From assembly GCA_007693965.1 (NCBI GenBank), contig RECQ01000052.1, positions 1 through 64,000 on the forward strand: a stretch of 64,000 bases of DNA, in the 5' to 3' direction. Each line of letters opens with the position of its first letter. Within the stretch, counting starts at the first letter, position 1. Shown here one piece after another: positions 25,982 through 35,757 of this stretch. A program made the translations under genes and the position numbers. Below the pieces are notes generated by a model. The model ran no database searches. It was not told the origin of the DNA and saw only the letters and a list, made by a program, of their open reading frames with translations. Source of the DNA: Phycisphaeraceae bacterium. GTDB lineage: Bacteria > Planctomycetota > Phycisphaerae > Phycisphaerales > UBA1924.

Positions 25982-26905
25982 CTACGCCAGCGCCAGCGAA
26001 TCTTTCACACCAAGATTCGCATAGATCTCCCGCGTCGCCGTGGACATGTTGAGCGTGTAGAAGTGGATGCCGCGGACGTTGTTGTCCAGCATGTCCCGGC
26101 ACTGCTCGGTCGCCCAGTGGACGCCGACGCGGCGCACCGCGGCGGGGTCGCCGTTGCAACGCTCAATCGACCGGACCAGCGGCGCCGGGTAACGGGCGCC
26201 GAGTGCCAGCTCCGCCATGCGCTCCATGCCCTTGGCCGAGGTGATCGGCATGACGCCGGCGATGATGGGAACCTTGATGCCCGCCAGCTCGCAGCGCTCG
26301 CGGTAGTCGTAGAAATCGCGGTTGTCGAAGAAGAGCTGCGTGCAGATGTAGTCGGCGCCGGCGTCGACCTTGCGCTTGAGATAGTCCATCTCCTTGAGGC
26401 GGTTGGGCGTGCCGGGATGGCCCTCGGGGAATCCGGCGACACCAACTCCGAAGCCGCGGGGATCGCTCATGCAGCGACCGGCGTAGGTGTCCTTGAAGTT
26501 GCGGATGTAGCGAACGAGATCTTCGGCGTAGGGGAACGAGTCACGTTCGCGGATGTGCGAAGGCCTGTCCTTGGGCGGATCGCCTCCCAGCGCAAGGATG
26601 TTGGGAATCTCCGCCTGGGCGTAGCGCTCCAGGATGTCATGAATCTCGGCCTCGGTGTGGCAGACGCAGGTGAGGTGCGGCACGGGCAGCAGACTGGTCT
26701 CACGCTTGATGCGCATGACCAGCTCGTGCGTGCGCGTGCGCGTTCCGCCGCCGGCGCCGTAGGTGACGCTGACGAAGGACGGCCTCAGCGGCTCCAGCTC
26801 CGAAATGGCGTTGAACAGCTTCTCCGCGGCCTCGTCGCTCTTGGGCGGGAAGAACTCGAAGGAGAAGGTGGTCGGATGCTTGGCGAAGATGTCGTTGATG
26901 TGCAT
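25982..26905 (-). CDS. metF: Methylenetetrahydrofolate reductase
   Basis: This 307-residue MetF is a flavoprotein that reduces 5,10-methylene-THF to 5-methyl-THF for methionine synthesis. TFSFEFFPPKSDEA carries the catalytic Glu, SVTYGAGGG and LALGGDPPKD are family hallmarks, and DAGADYICTQLFFDN binds folate. The length is normal for the bacterial enzyme, with no C-terminal regulatory domain. It lies downstream of ahcY on the same strand, so the two serve homocysteine turnover together. A palindromic element sits directly before its start, and no good ribosome site is visible. Confidence 0.95.
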   Translation of the reverse strand: MHINDIFAKHPTTFSFEFFPPKSDEAAEKLFNAISELEPLRPSFVSVTYGAGGGTRTRTHELVMRIKRETSLLPVPHLTCVCHTEAEIHDILERYAQAEIPNILALGGDPPKDRPSHIRERDSFPYAEDLVRYIRNFKDTYAGRCMSDPRGFGVGVAGFPEGHPGTPNRLKEMDYLKRKVDAGADYICTQLFFDNRDFYDYRERCELAGIKVPIIAGVMPITSAKGMERMAELALGARYPAPLVRSIERCNGDPAAVRRVGVHWATEQCRDMLDNNVRGIHFYTLNMSTATREIYANLGVKDSLALA

Positions 26906-26922
26906 GGGTGGTCCAAATGCTT

Positions 26923-27011
26923 AAATCGCCAAATACCAAAGCGCCAAAGCCGGAGGGGACGGTTGAGCCATCCCTCTGGCGATTTGGCGCTTTGGCTCTT
27001 TGGGAATTTCC
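26923..27011. repeat. Palindromic repeat element D in the metF-ahcY spacer
   Basis: CCAAAGCGCCAAA (26936-26948) pairs perfectly with TTTGGCGCTTTGG (26983-26995), and AAATCGCC (26923-26930) pairs with GGCGATTT (26978-26985). The core word is identical to the one repeated in element A inside mnmG, 2.5 kb away. The element fills almost the whole gap between ahcY and metF and ends 18 bases before the metF start. Confidence 0.9.
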
Positions 27012-27016
27012 ACTGC

Positions 27017-28663
<1,647 letters not shown>

Positions 28664-28668
<5 letters not shown>

Positions 28669-29779
28669 CTTTTCGGGTCTTTGTGTCCGGGGTGTCCGGG
28701 GCGCGACCGGTGGCGATGAAGAGCCCAGGTCCTTTCCCCTCGGCGGAGTCGGGCATGGGGATGACGCGCCTGCTTTCGAAGCCGGCGTCCTCCAGCAGGG
28801 AGTCGATCTCTTCTTCCGAGAAACCGAGGCGCTTGTGCCCCATGGTGGCGCGGTAGACGGTCCTGTCATGCTCCTGCATGTCGATGATCAGCGCCGTCCC
28901 GCCCGGACGGACGATGCGGCGCATCTCGGCGAGGGCTCCGGCGGGATCATCAAGATGGTGAAGCACCAGGGCGCAGGTGGCGGCGTCGACGGAGGCGTCC
29001 TCCTGCGGCAGGGCGAGGAGGTCGCCACGCACGAACTCGACGTTCTTATGACCGCGCAGCCTTTTCTTCGCGGCCTTGATCATGGGCGCCGACTGATCGA
29101 CGGCGATGACATGCCTGACCAGCGGCGCCAGCAGTTCGGCGATGTTGCCTGTGCCGCAGCCGAGATCGGCGACGGTCCATTCGTGCGGAATGAGCCCGAG
29201 CAGGGCCCGGGGCGTGAAGTCGGGGCCGAAGAGGTCGACGCGGATGGCGTCCCACTCGCCGGCGACGCGCCCGAAGAAGGCCATGCTGTCGGCGCTGCGC
29301 TCTGCGAGGACGGAGTCCAGACGCCGATCGTCCTCGCGGAGCTGGGCCGAGTCGGCAAACTGACGCCGCACGGTGTTCCACAGCTCGCGGGATTCGGCGG
29401 GCAGGTCGTCGTGGAGCAGGCGGTAGTAGCTGGCGGTGCCCTCCGCCCGGCGCATGAGCCAGCCGGCGTCCGCCAGTAGCTTCAGATGGCGGCTGACGGT
29501 GGACTGGGGGAGCTGCACCACTTTCGCGACCTCGCCGACGGAGAGCTCGTCGCGCTCCAGCAGCCGCAGCAGTCGGAGGCGGATCTGCTCAGAAAGAGCG
29601 GCCAGCCGCTCGGTCAGAGGCGGGGCCTCCGAGTCGATGAGGGCGGGGGGACGGGGAGAGCGCTTGACCCGACGCCCGGAAGAAGCCTCACGGAGATCGG
29701 GGCGATCGTCCCGGCGGCTTGGGCGGTTGGCGGGGGATTTGGAGCGTCCCGGAGCGGAATGGGGGTCTGTCGGCTTCAT
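28664..29779 (-). CDS. ArsR-type regulator fused to a class I SAM methyltransferase
   Basis: A protein of about 371 residues. After a basic N-terminal tail, residues about 55-140 form an ArsR winged helix (LSEQIRLRLLRLLERDELSVGE, recognition helix PQSTVSRHLKLLADAGWL). A methyltransferase follows with motif I VADLGCGTGNIAELL, VIAVDQSAPMI and LVLHHLDDPAGALAEM. Such fusions are known beside ahcY and metF, where the SAM fold may sense SAM or SAH. ATG 29779 is the most likely start because the promoter and an operator-like palindrome lie directly before it and there is no later in-frame Met before the HTH. It heads the ahcY-metF operon and probably represses it. Confidence 0.85.
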
Positions 29780-29824
29780 CCGTTTATCCGGATGAAGTGT
29801 ACGATGCAGGGGCGGGGTTGGCAA
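29774..29824 (-). promoter_or_regulatory. Promoter and operator of the ArsR-methyltransferase gene
   Basis: On the minus strand TTGCCA (29824-29819) and TACACT (29801-29796) are -35 and -10 boxes with a 17-base spacer. A perfect 9-bp inverted repeat, CTTCATCCG and CGGATGAAG around a 6-base centre (29774-29797), overlaps the end of the -10 and contains the ATG start codon in its far arm. Repressor binding there would block transcription start. The predicted message has a leader of only about ten bases. The operator identity is inferred from position and ArsR-like symmetry. Confidence 0.65.
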
Positions 29825-29930
29825 GCGGGCGAGGTCGTGGAACGCAAGGGCGACGACCATCGCAGCGGCATGCTGCGATGGCAGTCGGATCTTCGGACGT
29901 GTCAGATCAATGCAGTTGGCGCCTTGGGTG

Positions 29931-30584
29931 TCACCGTCCGCGCCGACCGCCTCCAGCGCCGCGGTTTCGCATTCCCCGCTTCATCATCTCGGACCGCAGG
30001 CCGCCGCTCTGGGCGTTTCCGGATGAGACCTGCTCGTTCATGCGATTGTCCATCGCTTCGCGCATGCGTTCGCGCATGGCCTCGCGATCTTCATCGGACA
30101 TTTCCTGCGGGTTCCAGCGGCGTTCGCCTTCGGGGGGTCGTCGCTCACCGGCGCCGGGGCGCGGTCCCCACTGCGAGAAGTCGGGCTGCTCGCCGCGGGC
30201 GATGCGCCGGGCCATGTCGTCGAACATCTCCTCGCGCATGGCCCGCATGGCTTCGCGGGCCTGCTCGTTGCTGACCAGCTCGCGGCGTTCTTCCCAGGAA
30301 AGGTCGCTCATGAGGCGCTGGGCCTCGGCGGCGTACTGGCGACGGCGCTCGGGATCGAGGCGATCGAAGGCTGAGGACGACATCACCGCGACGGCCTGGT
30401 CGATGGTGGTGGGCAGCGGGGGGGTGCGTGTGGCGTACGCGGCGAAGACGCCTCCGAAGAGCGCGAGTGAGGCCGCGCTGATGCAGACGCAGGCGACGAT
30501 CTTCTTCTTTTTCGGCGACCACGTCGCGTCGAGTGGTCTGCGGCTGGATTCGATCTGTTCGTCGAGGTCGATGCGTTCGGGCAT
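29931..30584 (-). CDS. Single-pass membrane protein, Met/Arg/Glu-rich, unknown function
   Basis: This 217-residue protein has a cytoplasmic N-terminus (about 27 residues, ending KKKK), one membrane helix (IVACVCISAASLALFGGVFAAY) and a long charged, probably helical domain rich in Arg, Glu and Met (EMSDEDREAMRERMREAMDN). The tail is Gly/Arg-rich. I recognise no family. AAGGAG lies 10 bases before the ATG. It follows the pseudopilin gene at 30630-31238 by about 45 bases on the same strand, so the two may be co-transcribed. Confidence 0.7.
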   Translation of the reverse strand: MPERIDLDEQIESSRRPLDATWSPKKKKIVACVCISAASLALFGGVFAAYATRTPPLPTTIDQAVAVMSSSAFDRLDPERRRQYAAEAQRLMSDLSWEERRELVSNEQAREAMRAMREEMFDDMARRIARGEQPDFSQWGPRPGAGERRPPEGERRWNPQEMSDEDREAMRERMREAMDNRMNEQVSSGNAQSGGLRSEMMKRGMRNRGAGGGRRGR

Positions 30585-30629
30585 GGCTGGCCGCTCCTTG
30601 CGGTATCGGCGTGGTGAGTTCGTTGCAGG

Positions 30630-31238
30630 TTATTCCGTTGCGGGACCGGCGTGGCCGTCAACGTAAAGCACATTGCGCGAGCTGTGGAAGAAATCCACCT
30701 GGACGATCCGGCCGTCCTGAGTCTCGAAGGCGCCTCCGTCGTAGTCGTGAAGCACAGGCGTCTCGGAGGGGAGTCGCCGGAGCACGCGCGCGAAGAATGT
30801 GTCCTCGAATCGCAGGCCCGAGAGGGCGATGATGTAGGTGTACGACATTCCGCTGTTACGGAGTCTGCCCTCCTCGTCCTCATATTCAAAGTCAAAAACG
30901 ACGGGGTCGCCGGGGCAGCGGTAGACGAGGGAGTCGGGGTCGAGCTCGCTCTCGATGGCCTCGTTGAAGGGCGGGTCGGGGTCGCCGGAGAGCCAGGGGT
31001 CGGGCATGTAACGGGCCTGGGGAAAATAGTCGTCGTTGGCGTGCAGGTAGAGGGTCAGCGACTGGCCGATGCTGCGCAGGTTCGCGCTGCAGGCGGTGCG
31101 CCGGGCCGCATCGCGAACGCCGGGGAGCATCGCGAGCATGATGCCGAGCAGCACGGAGATGATGGAGATGACGACGAGCAACTCGAGCAGCGAGAAGCCG
31201 CGTCGCCGGGATGCAGAATGGGTGCGTGCAGGGATCAT
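30630..31238 (-). CDS. Prepilin-type N-methylation protein (pseudopilin, H-x9-DG-like)
   Basis: A protein of about 202 residues. RRGFSLLELLVVISIISVLLGIML is a type IV prepilin/pseudopilin signal: peptidase cleavage after Gly, Glu at +5, and a hydrophobic helix. The C-terminus FHSSRNVLYVDGHAGPATE fits the H-x9-DG group that is very abundant in planctomycetes. The start is uncertain; ATG 31238 gives a normal short leader, while upstream Met codons would add up to 14 residues. A type II secretion or pilus-like assembly role is inferred from family. Confidence 0.8.
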   Translation of the reverse strand: MIPARTHSASRRRGFSLLELLVVISIISVLLGIMLAMLPGVRDAARRTACSANLRSIGQSLTLYLHANDDYFPQARYMPDPWLSGDPDPPFNEAIESELDPDSLVYRCPGDPVVFDFEYEDEEGRLRNSGMSYTYIIALSGLRFEDTFFARVLRRLPSETPVLHDYDGGAFETQDGRIVQVDFFHSSRNVLYVDGHAGPATE

Positions 31239-31360
31239 GCTGTCTGGTGAACGACCGCGGCGGTCTCTCATTGCATACACATCGGCCCGGAGCGGGTTTC
31301 TTTGCGGATTTCAATGGCCACAGGGGGTGTTCACCGTGATCCGGGAGATGCGGGGCCGGC

Positions 31361-32494
31361 TCACATCCTGTCCACCATCCGCTCGATCAGGTAGTTCGAT
31401 TCATCCATGGCCCGTTCGCGGAAGTCTCCGAAGCAGGCGCTGATGCGGCGGAACTCCTCGATAAAGGCGGACCGGTCGGCCCGGGCGGCGATGGCAGCCA
31501 GCTCTTCGACGGCCCGCCGGTGGGCCTCCAATGCTTCGGGGCCACGGGCGTTCTTCAGAATGATGTCGGCGTACAGCTCGGGGTCCTGGCCGAAGAGGCG
31601 GCCGACCATGATGAGCTCGAGGCGATAAATGGGGCTGGTGTAGCGCAGCGTTTCGGCGACATCGGCGCCGAGATCCGCGAGTGTGCGCCCGAAGGCGATG
31701 GTGGCGAAGTGGCGCAGGACCTGGATGATCGCCATCATCGAGTCGTGGACTTTCGGCGTGGTGTTGACGACCTCGGCGCCCTCGCTCTCAAGCGTCGAGC
31801 GCAGCCACTGGGCCCATCGCTCGCCGCGGGCGGGACAGAAGGCGACGACCTGTCGATGCAGGGCGCCGGCGCTGGGGCCGAACATGGGGTGCGTACCCAC
31901 GACTTCGCCGGGAAAGCAGCGGAGCATCGCCTCGACGGGGCCCTCCTTGAGACTGGTGATGTCCATGAGGAGGGCGTCGGGCCGCATCTTTGAAGCCACC
32001 TGCTCGATCACCTGCACTGTGACGGCGATGGGGACGCTGATCATGACCACGTCGGCCTTCGCCGCGGCGTCTGTGGGTGTGAGGGGCGTCTTCACATCGG
32101 CGATGAGGACTTCGTGGCCGAGCGTTTCAAAGCAGCGGGCGAAGAAGCGGCCCATGCCCCCGGCGCCGCCGATGATGGCGATCGTTTTTTTCTCAGTTGG
32201 TCGGGCCGCCCGGATGACATCACTCTGAACACGATGGCTCTGGAGGATGAGCTGGCGGAAGAGGTTTTCGATGGCGTCCGGGTCGACGCCGCGGCGGCGG
32301 GCTTCGTCGCGGCGGGCGCCGATCAGCTCCTCCTCACGGGAGCGATGGAAGAGCCTGGCGCCCTCGCGGCTCTTGTGCTTCGCCACCTGCTCCACGACGC
32401 CGAGGCGTTCGCAGACAAGGTCGAGAATGGCGCCGTCGATCGAATCGAGGCGACGGCGCAGCTCGTCGAGTTCCGGCGCTTTGTCGGCGTCCAT
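31361..32494 (-). CDS. tyrA: Bifunctional chorismate mutase / prephenate dehydrogenase (T-protein)
   Basis: This 377-residue protein has the E. coli T-protein layout. An AroQ-type chorismate mutase occupies about residues 1-95 (ELRRRLDSIDGAILDLVCERL, later FHRSREEE). An NAD-dependent prephenate dehydrogenase follows from about residue 105 (IAIIGGAGGMGRFFARCF, VVGTHPMFGPSAGAL, QVLRHFATIAFGRTLAD, SSPIYRLEL-like TSPIYRLELIMVGRLF). It converts chorismate through prephenate to 4-hydroxyphenylpyruvate for tyrosine. The whole second half resembles the gammaproteobacterial enzyme unusually closely. It sits 27 bases after a TPR lipoprotein gene with no aromatic-pathway neighbours. Confidence 0.93.
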   Translation of the reverse strand: MDADKAPELDELRRRLDSIDGAILDLVCERLGVVEQVAKHKSREGARLFHRSREEELIGARRDEARRRGVDPDAIENLFRQLILQSHRVQSDVIRAARPTEKKTIAIIGGAGGMGRFFARCFETLGHEVLIADVKTPLTPTDAAAKADVVMISVPIAVTVQVIEQVASKMRPDALLMDITSLKEGPVEAMLRCFPGEVVGTHPMFGPSAGALHRQVVAFCPARGERWAQWLRSTLESEGAEVVNTTPKVHDSMMAIIQVLRHFATIAFGRTLADLGADVAETLRYTSPIYRLELIMVGRLFGQDPELYADIILKNARGPEALEAHRRAVEELAAIAARADRSAFIEEFRRISACFGDFRERAMDESNYLIERMVDRM

Positions 32495-32521
32495 GCGCGG
32501 CTCTGTGGGCGGTGAGCGGAC

Positions 32522-33202
32522 TCAGCGGGCTTCGTCGGGGACGATGACGAAGCTGGGGCCGGGGATCTCGCCATAGGCGCGGATGCGCTGGCGGACCTCT
32601 TCGTTGTTCAGATCGAACGAGAGCGCCATGCGCAGGCGGCGCAGAGCGCGCTCGTCATCGCCAATGTTGGCGTAGAGCTCGGCGAGGGCGAGTTGCGGCT
32701 CGATGGTGCGCCCCCTGTCGATGCGGGCGGCGGTGAGCAGAGCGCGTTCTGCCTCATCCACATCGCCGGCGCGGAGCGCGAAGTGGCCGAGACGCAGGTA
32801 GTTCGCGACGTCGCGGCGCTGCTCGACGCGCTGGCGCAGGAAGCTGAACAGATCATCATGATCATCCGCCTCCAGCATCGCCTGGGCGAAGAGATCGACG
32901 ATCCTTTCGTCGTTGGGGCGCAGGTTGTGGGCGACGGCGAGGTGTTCGCGCGCGGCGCGGGGACGCTCGAGGATGAGCAGCGTCTTGCCGAGATTGACGC
33001 GGTAGCGCCAGTCGGCGGGAGAGCGATCCACCACCTCAGAGTATTCGATGAAGGCGGTCTGGTACTCGCCGCGGTCGTAGGCGCGGTCGCCGACAGTGCG
33101 GACGGTCTCCAGGGAGCGAGGCCTGTCCGACGCGCACCCGCCGAGGGCGAGGGTCGTGGCCATCGAGACGAGGAGCAGGCAAGCGAGTGACTTCCGTGAC
33201 AT
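32522..33202 (-). CDS. TPR-repeat lipoprotein
   Basis: The protein has about 226 residues. GGAGG eight bases upstream fixes ATG 33202. A lipoprotein signal peptide ends in the lipobox LGGC, with Cys at about residue 23. The rest is made of helical TPR-like units (GDRAYDRGEYQTAFIEYSEVV, LGHFALRAGDVDEAERALL, LAELYANIGDDERALRRL). It is probably a membrane-anchored scaffold for envelope protein assembly; its partners are unknown. It is followed by tyrA on the same strand. Confidence 0.8.
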   Translation of the reverse strand: MSRKSLACLLLVSMATTLALGGCASDRPRSLETVRTVGDRAYDRGEYQTAFIEYSEVVDRSPADWRYRVNLGKTLLILERPRAAREHLAVAHNLRPNDERIVDLFAQAMLEADDHDDLFSFLRQRVEQRRDVANYLRLGHFALRAGDVDEAERALLTAARIDRGRTIEPQLALAELYANIGDDERALRRLRMALSFDLNNEEVRQRIRAYGEIPGPSFVIVPDEAR

Positions 33203-33309
33203 GTGAGCGCCTCCATGAACGCGGCGGACTGAGGAATCAAACCGGGTTATCGGCCGATTGCCGAGTCTACTCAAGACCGGGCCCGGCGCCACGGCGGATA
33301 GACTCGGGC

Positions 33310-33699
33310 ATGGACATGTCCTGCCGCATGGCGCTGCTGCTCCACGAGACCCCGGATGGCGCCAGCCACCACGACTGGATGCTGGAGCGGGCGCCGGGGG
33401 GCCTTCTGGCGACCTTCCGGGTCGATGAGCGGATCGACCGGCTGGACGGGGGCGCCTTCGAGGCCGAGGCGATCGGGGACCATCGACGAGCGTATCTCGA
33501 CTACGAGGGGGAGGTCTCCGGCGGTCGGGGACACGTGCGGCGTGTGGCATCGGGGTGGTGCGCGGCGCCGCGGTTCGAGAGGGACCGGATCGAGGTGGTG
33601 GCGGACTGGGGCGCGGGGCCGATTCGGATCCTGGGCGTGCGGCTCGAGGTCGGCGCCGAGTGCGAGCGGTGGATATTCAGGGTCAGTGCAGAAGTGTGA
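33310..33699 (+). CDS. Stand-alone LigD N-terminal (3'-phosphoesterase-like) domain protein
   Basis: This 129-residue protein resembles the phosphoesterase domain of bacterial DNA ligase D, which trims 3' ends in non-homologous end joining. SHHDWMLE aligns with the LHYDFRLE motif, keeping the His and Asp but with Met in place of the Arg that LigD uses. IGDHRRAYLDYEGEVSGGRG matches the E-D-H-P...Y-x-x-F-E-G motif with its His kept. Similar short proteins are seen in other planctomycetes. The start at 33310 is the Met nearest the domain; an upstream in-frame Met would overlap the divergent lipoprotein gene. Activity is uncertain given the Arg change. Confidence 0.7.
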   Translation: MDMSCRMALLLHETPDGASHHDWMLERAPGGLLATFRVDERIDRLDGGAFEAEAIGDHRRAYLDYEGEVSGGRGHVRRVASGWCAAPRFERDRIEVVADWGAGPIRILGVRLEVGAECERWIFRVSAEV

Positions 33700-33759
33700 G
33701 CCGACTCGGGCGACACCGACGCCGCAAGCGGGTTGCATGAGAACGCCGATAGGAAGGGC

Positions 33760-35619
33760 ATGTGTGGAATTTTCGGAATCGTCGCCGTGGCTGGTCGCGA
33801 GCCATCGCTTGATGACAGCGCGATTGAGCGGCTGCGGGACCGGATGGTCCACCGCGGGCCGGACGACGCCGGGCTTGTGCGGCGGCGCAACGCCGTGTTC
33901 GCCCACCGGCGCCTGAGCGTGATCGACCCGACGCCCGCCGGACGCCAGCCGATGGAGACGCCGGATGGGCGCTTCATCATCACCTACAACGGGGAGCTCT
34001 ACAACGACGCTGAGCTCCGCCGCGAGCTGGCGCTCCGCGGCGTCCCGGCGGGCGGCTTCCGCTCGAACTGCGACACGGAGACCGTGCTTCACGCCTTCGC
34101 GACGTGGGGCACGGGCGCCTTTGAACGAATGCGCGGCATGTATGCGTTGGCGATCTATGACACGCGCGAGCACCTGCTGACGCTGGCGCGAGATCCGCTG
34201 GGCGTCAAGCCGCTCTACGTGTGGCAGGATTCGAAGATCGTCATCTTCGCCAGCGAGCCGGGGCCGATCCTGGCCCATTCGCTGGTCTCGGCGCGCCCGA
34301 ACATGCGGATGGTGAGCGCCTACCTGACCACAATTCGCACCGTGCTGGGCAACGAGACGCTCTTCGAGGGCTTGCGCGCCCTCGGCGCCGGGCAGATGGC
34401 GCAGTGCCACATGGGCGGGCGGGCGCCGGTGATGCGCTTCATTGACCTGTGGAGGAGCGGGTCTCCATCTGCCTCACCGGATGCTGCGGCGTGCGCCGGG
34501 GGGCTGGTGCGCGATGCGGTGACGGATTCGGTGCGTGCGCACATGCGCTCGGATGTGCCCATCTGCGCCCTGCTGAGCGGCGGGCTGGACAGCTCCGCGA
34601 TCGCGTCGGTGGCGGTGGGAGAGACTGATGCGCTCCGCACTTATTGCGCCGGCGCCGCTCGCGCTGATGACGCTGAGATCGAGGATGATTTTTCATGCGC
34701 CCGCCACATGGCTGAACACCTGGGGACTCGGCACGCAGAGGCGATCGTGACCGGTGAGCAGTTCCGCGAGCGGTGGCCGTGGATGGTGCGAGAGATGGGG
34801 ACGCCGCTGAGCACGCCCAACGAAGTCGCAATTCATGCCGTCGCGGCCCGGCTGCGAGAAGACGGATGCATCGTGACGATCAGTGGCGAAGGCGCGGATG
34901 AGCTCTTCGCAGGGTACGAGGAGCCGATGTTGACCGCGATGCAGTTCGAGCGGCAGCGCCGGGCGGGAGGCATCGACATGAGCCCGGGGCGTTTTCAGCT
35001 CGAATCGAACGCGTGGATTCAGACCTCGGTGAAATCGGCCCTTTTCAATGCGGATCTATGGCACGCGCTGTCGGAAGATGCGTGGCTGTCGACGTGGTAT
35101 GAACAGGCGTTCGATACAGGGGCGCTGGAAGTCGGCGACCAGGCTGATCCGCTGGAGGCTCACCTGCGGTTTCACCGGCGTGTGAACCTCACCGGGCTGC
35201 TGCAGCGAATGGACACCGCCACGATGCTCGCCTCAGTCGAAGGCCGCACGCCATTTGCGGATGTGCGGTTGGCGGCGCTGGCCGAATCATTACCCATGCA
35301 CGTGAAATTCGCATGGGATGTCGGGGAGGAAACCGGCGGCGCGATCGCGACCGACGTCGGGGCGCGCAGCAAGATCGCCCTGCGCAGCGCGTTCGCTGAT
35401 GTGCTGCCGCAGACCATTCTGCAGCGCAAGAAGGCAAGTTTTCCGCTGCCCTTCCAGGAGTGGCTGGCGGACTGCGGCCCGTGGCTGAGGCAGTCCCGGT
35501 TCGCGCAGGCGGTCTTTACGGAGGCTGCGATTGACGCGGTGGCGCAGAGCCCGTCTGAGCACTGGCGCCTGGCGTGGCCGATGGTGAACGTGGCGCTGTG
35601 GGGCGATGTGTGGTGGTGA
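33760..35619 (+). CDS. asnB: Asparagine synthase (glutamine-hydrolysing)
   Basis: A 619-residue AsnB-type enzyme. MCGIFGIVA places the nucleophile Cys2 right after the start, which decides the ATG at 33760, and AGGAAG sits just upstream. The glutaminase domain contains HRRLSVIDP and ITYNGELYN. The synthetase domain starts with the ATP pyrophosphatase loop LLSGGLDSSAIASV at about 271. It transfers ammonia from glutamine to an activated aspartate. Relatives act in polysaccharide and peptide amidation, so plain asparagine synthesis is likely but not certain. It probably ends at a T6-flanked hairpin. Confidence 0.88.
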   Translation: MCGIFGIVAVAGREPSLDDSAIERLRDRMVHRGPDDAGLVRRRNAVFAHRRLSVIDPTPAGRQPMETPDGRFIITYNGELYNDAELRRELALRGVPAGGFRSNCDTETVLHAFATWGTGAFERMRGMYALAIYDTREHLLTLARDPLGVKPLYVWQDSKIVIFASEPGPILAHSLVSARPNMRMVSAYLTTIRTVLGNETLFEGLRALGAGQMAQCHMGGRAPVMRFIDLWRSGSPSASPDAAACAGGLVRDAVTDSVRAHMRSDVPICALLSGGLDSSAIASVAVGETDALRTYCAGAARADDAEIEDDFSCARHMAEHLGTRHAEAIVTGEQFRERWPWMVREMGTPLSTPNEVAIHAVAARLREDGCIVTISGEGADELFAGYEEPMLTAMQFERQRRAGGIDMSPGRFQLESNAWIQTSVKSALFNADLWHALSEDAWLSTWYEQAFDTGALEVGDQADPLEAHLRFHRRVNLTGLLQRMDTATMLASVEGRTPFADVRLAALAESLPMHVKFAWDVGEETGGAIATDVGARSKIALRSAFADVLPQTILQRKKASFPLPFQEWLADCGPWLRQSRFAQAVFTEAAIDAVAQSPSEHWRLAWPMVNVALWGDVWW

Positions 35620-35635
35620 GCGTGAGATCAGTCGA

Positions 35636-35676
35636 GGCCGATCGCACTGAGATCGAGTGTGAGTTGCGCCTTTTTT
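35636..35676 (+). terminator. Probable terminator after asnB
   Basis: A two-part hairpin precedes TTTTTT (35671-35676): GGC (35636-35638) with GCC near 35668-35670, and CGCACT (35643-35648) with AGTGTG (35656-35661), with one G:T pair. The stem is interrupted by an internal loop, so efficiency is uncertain. A candidate -10 TATGAT for the next gene pair lies at 35702-35707. Confidence 0.45.
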
Positions 35677-35757
35677 CGGAGTAATTTCGAGCATCTGGGG
35701 GTATGATCGGATGAATCTCGCGGGCCGTGGAGGCGCACGCGAACAGGAGATCCGGCG

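Noticed and set aside
33187-33309. Longer start for the LigD-like protein
   Set aside because: It would overlap the divergent lipoprotein gene start and adds residues with no domain match.
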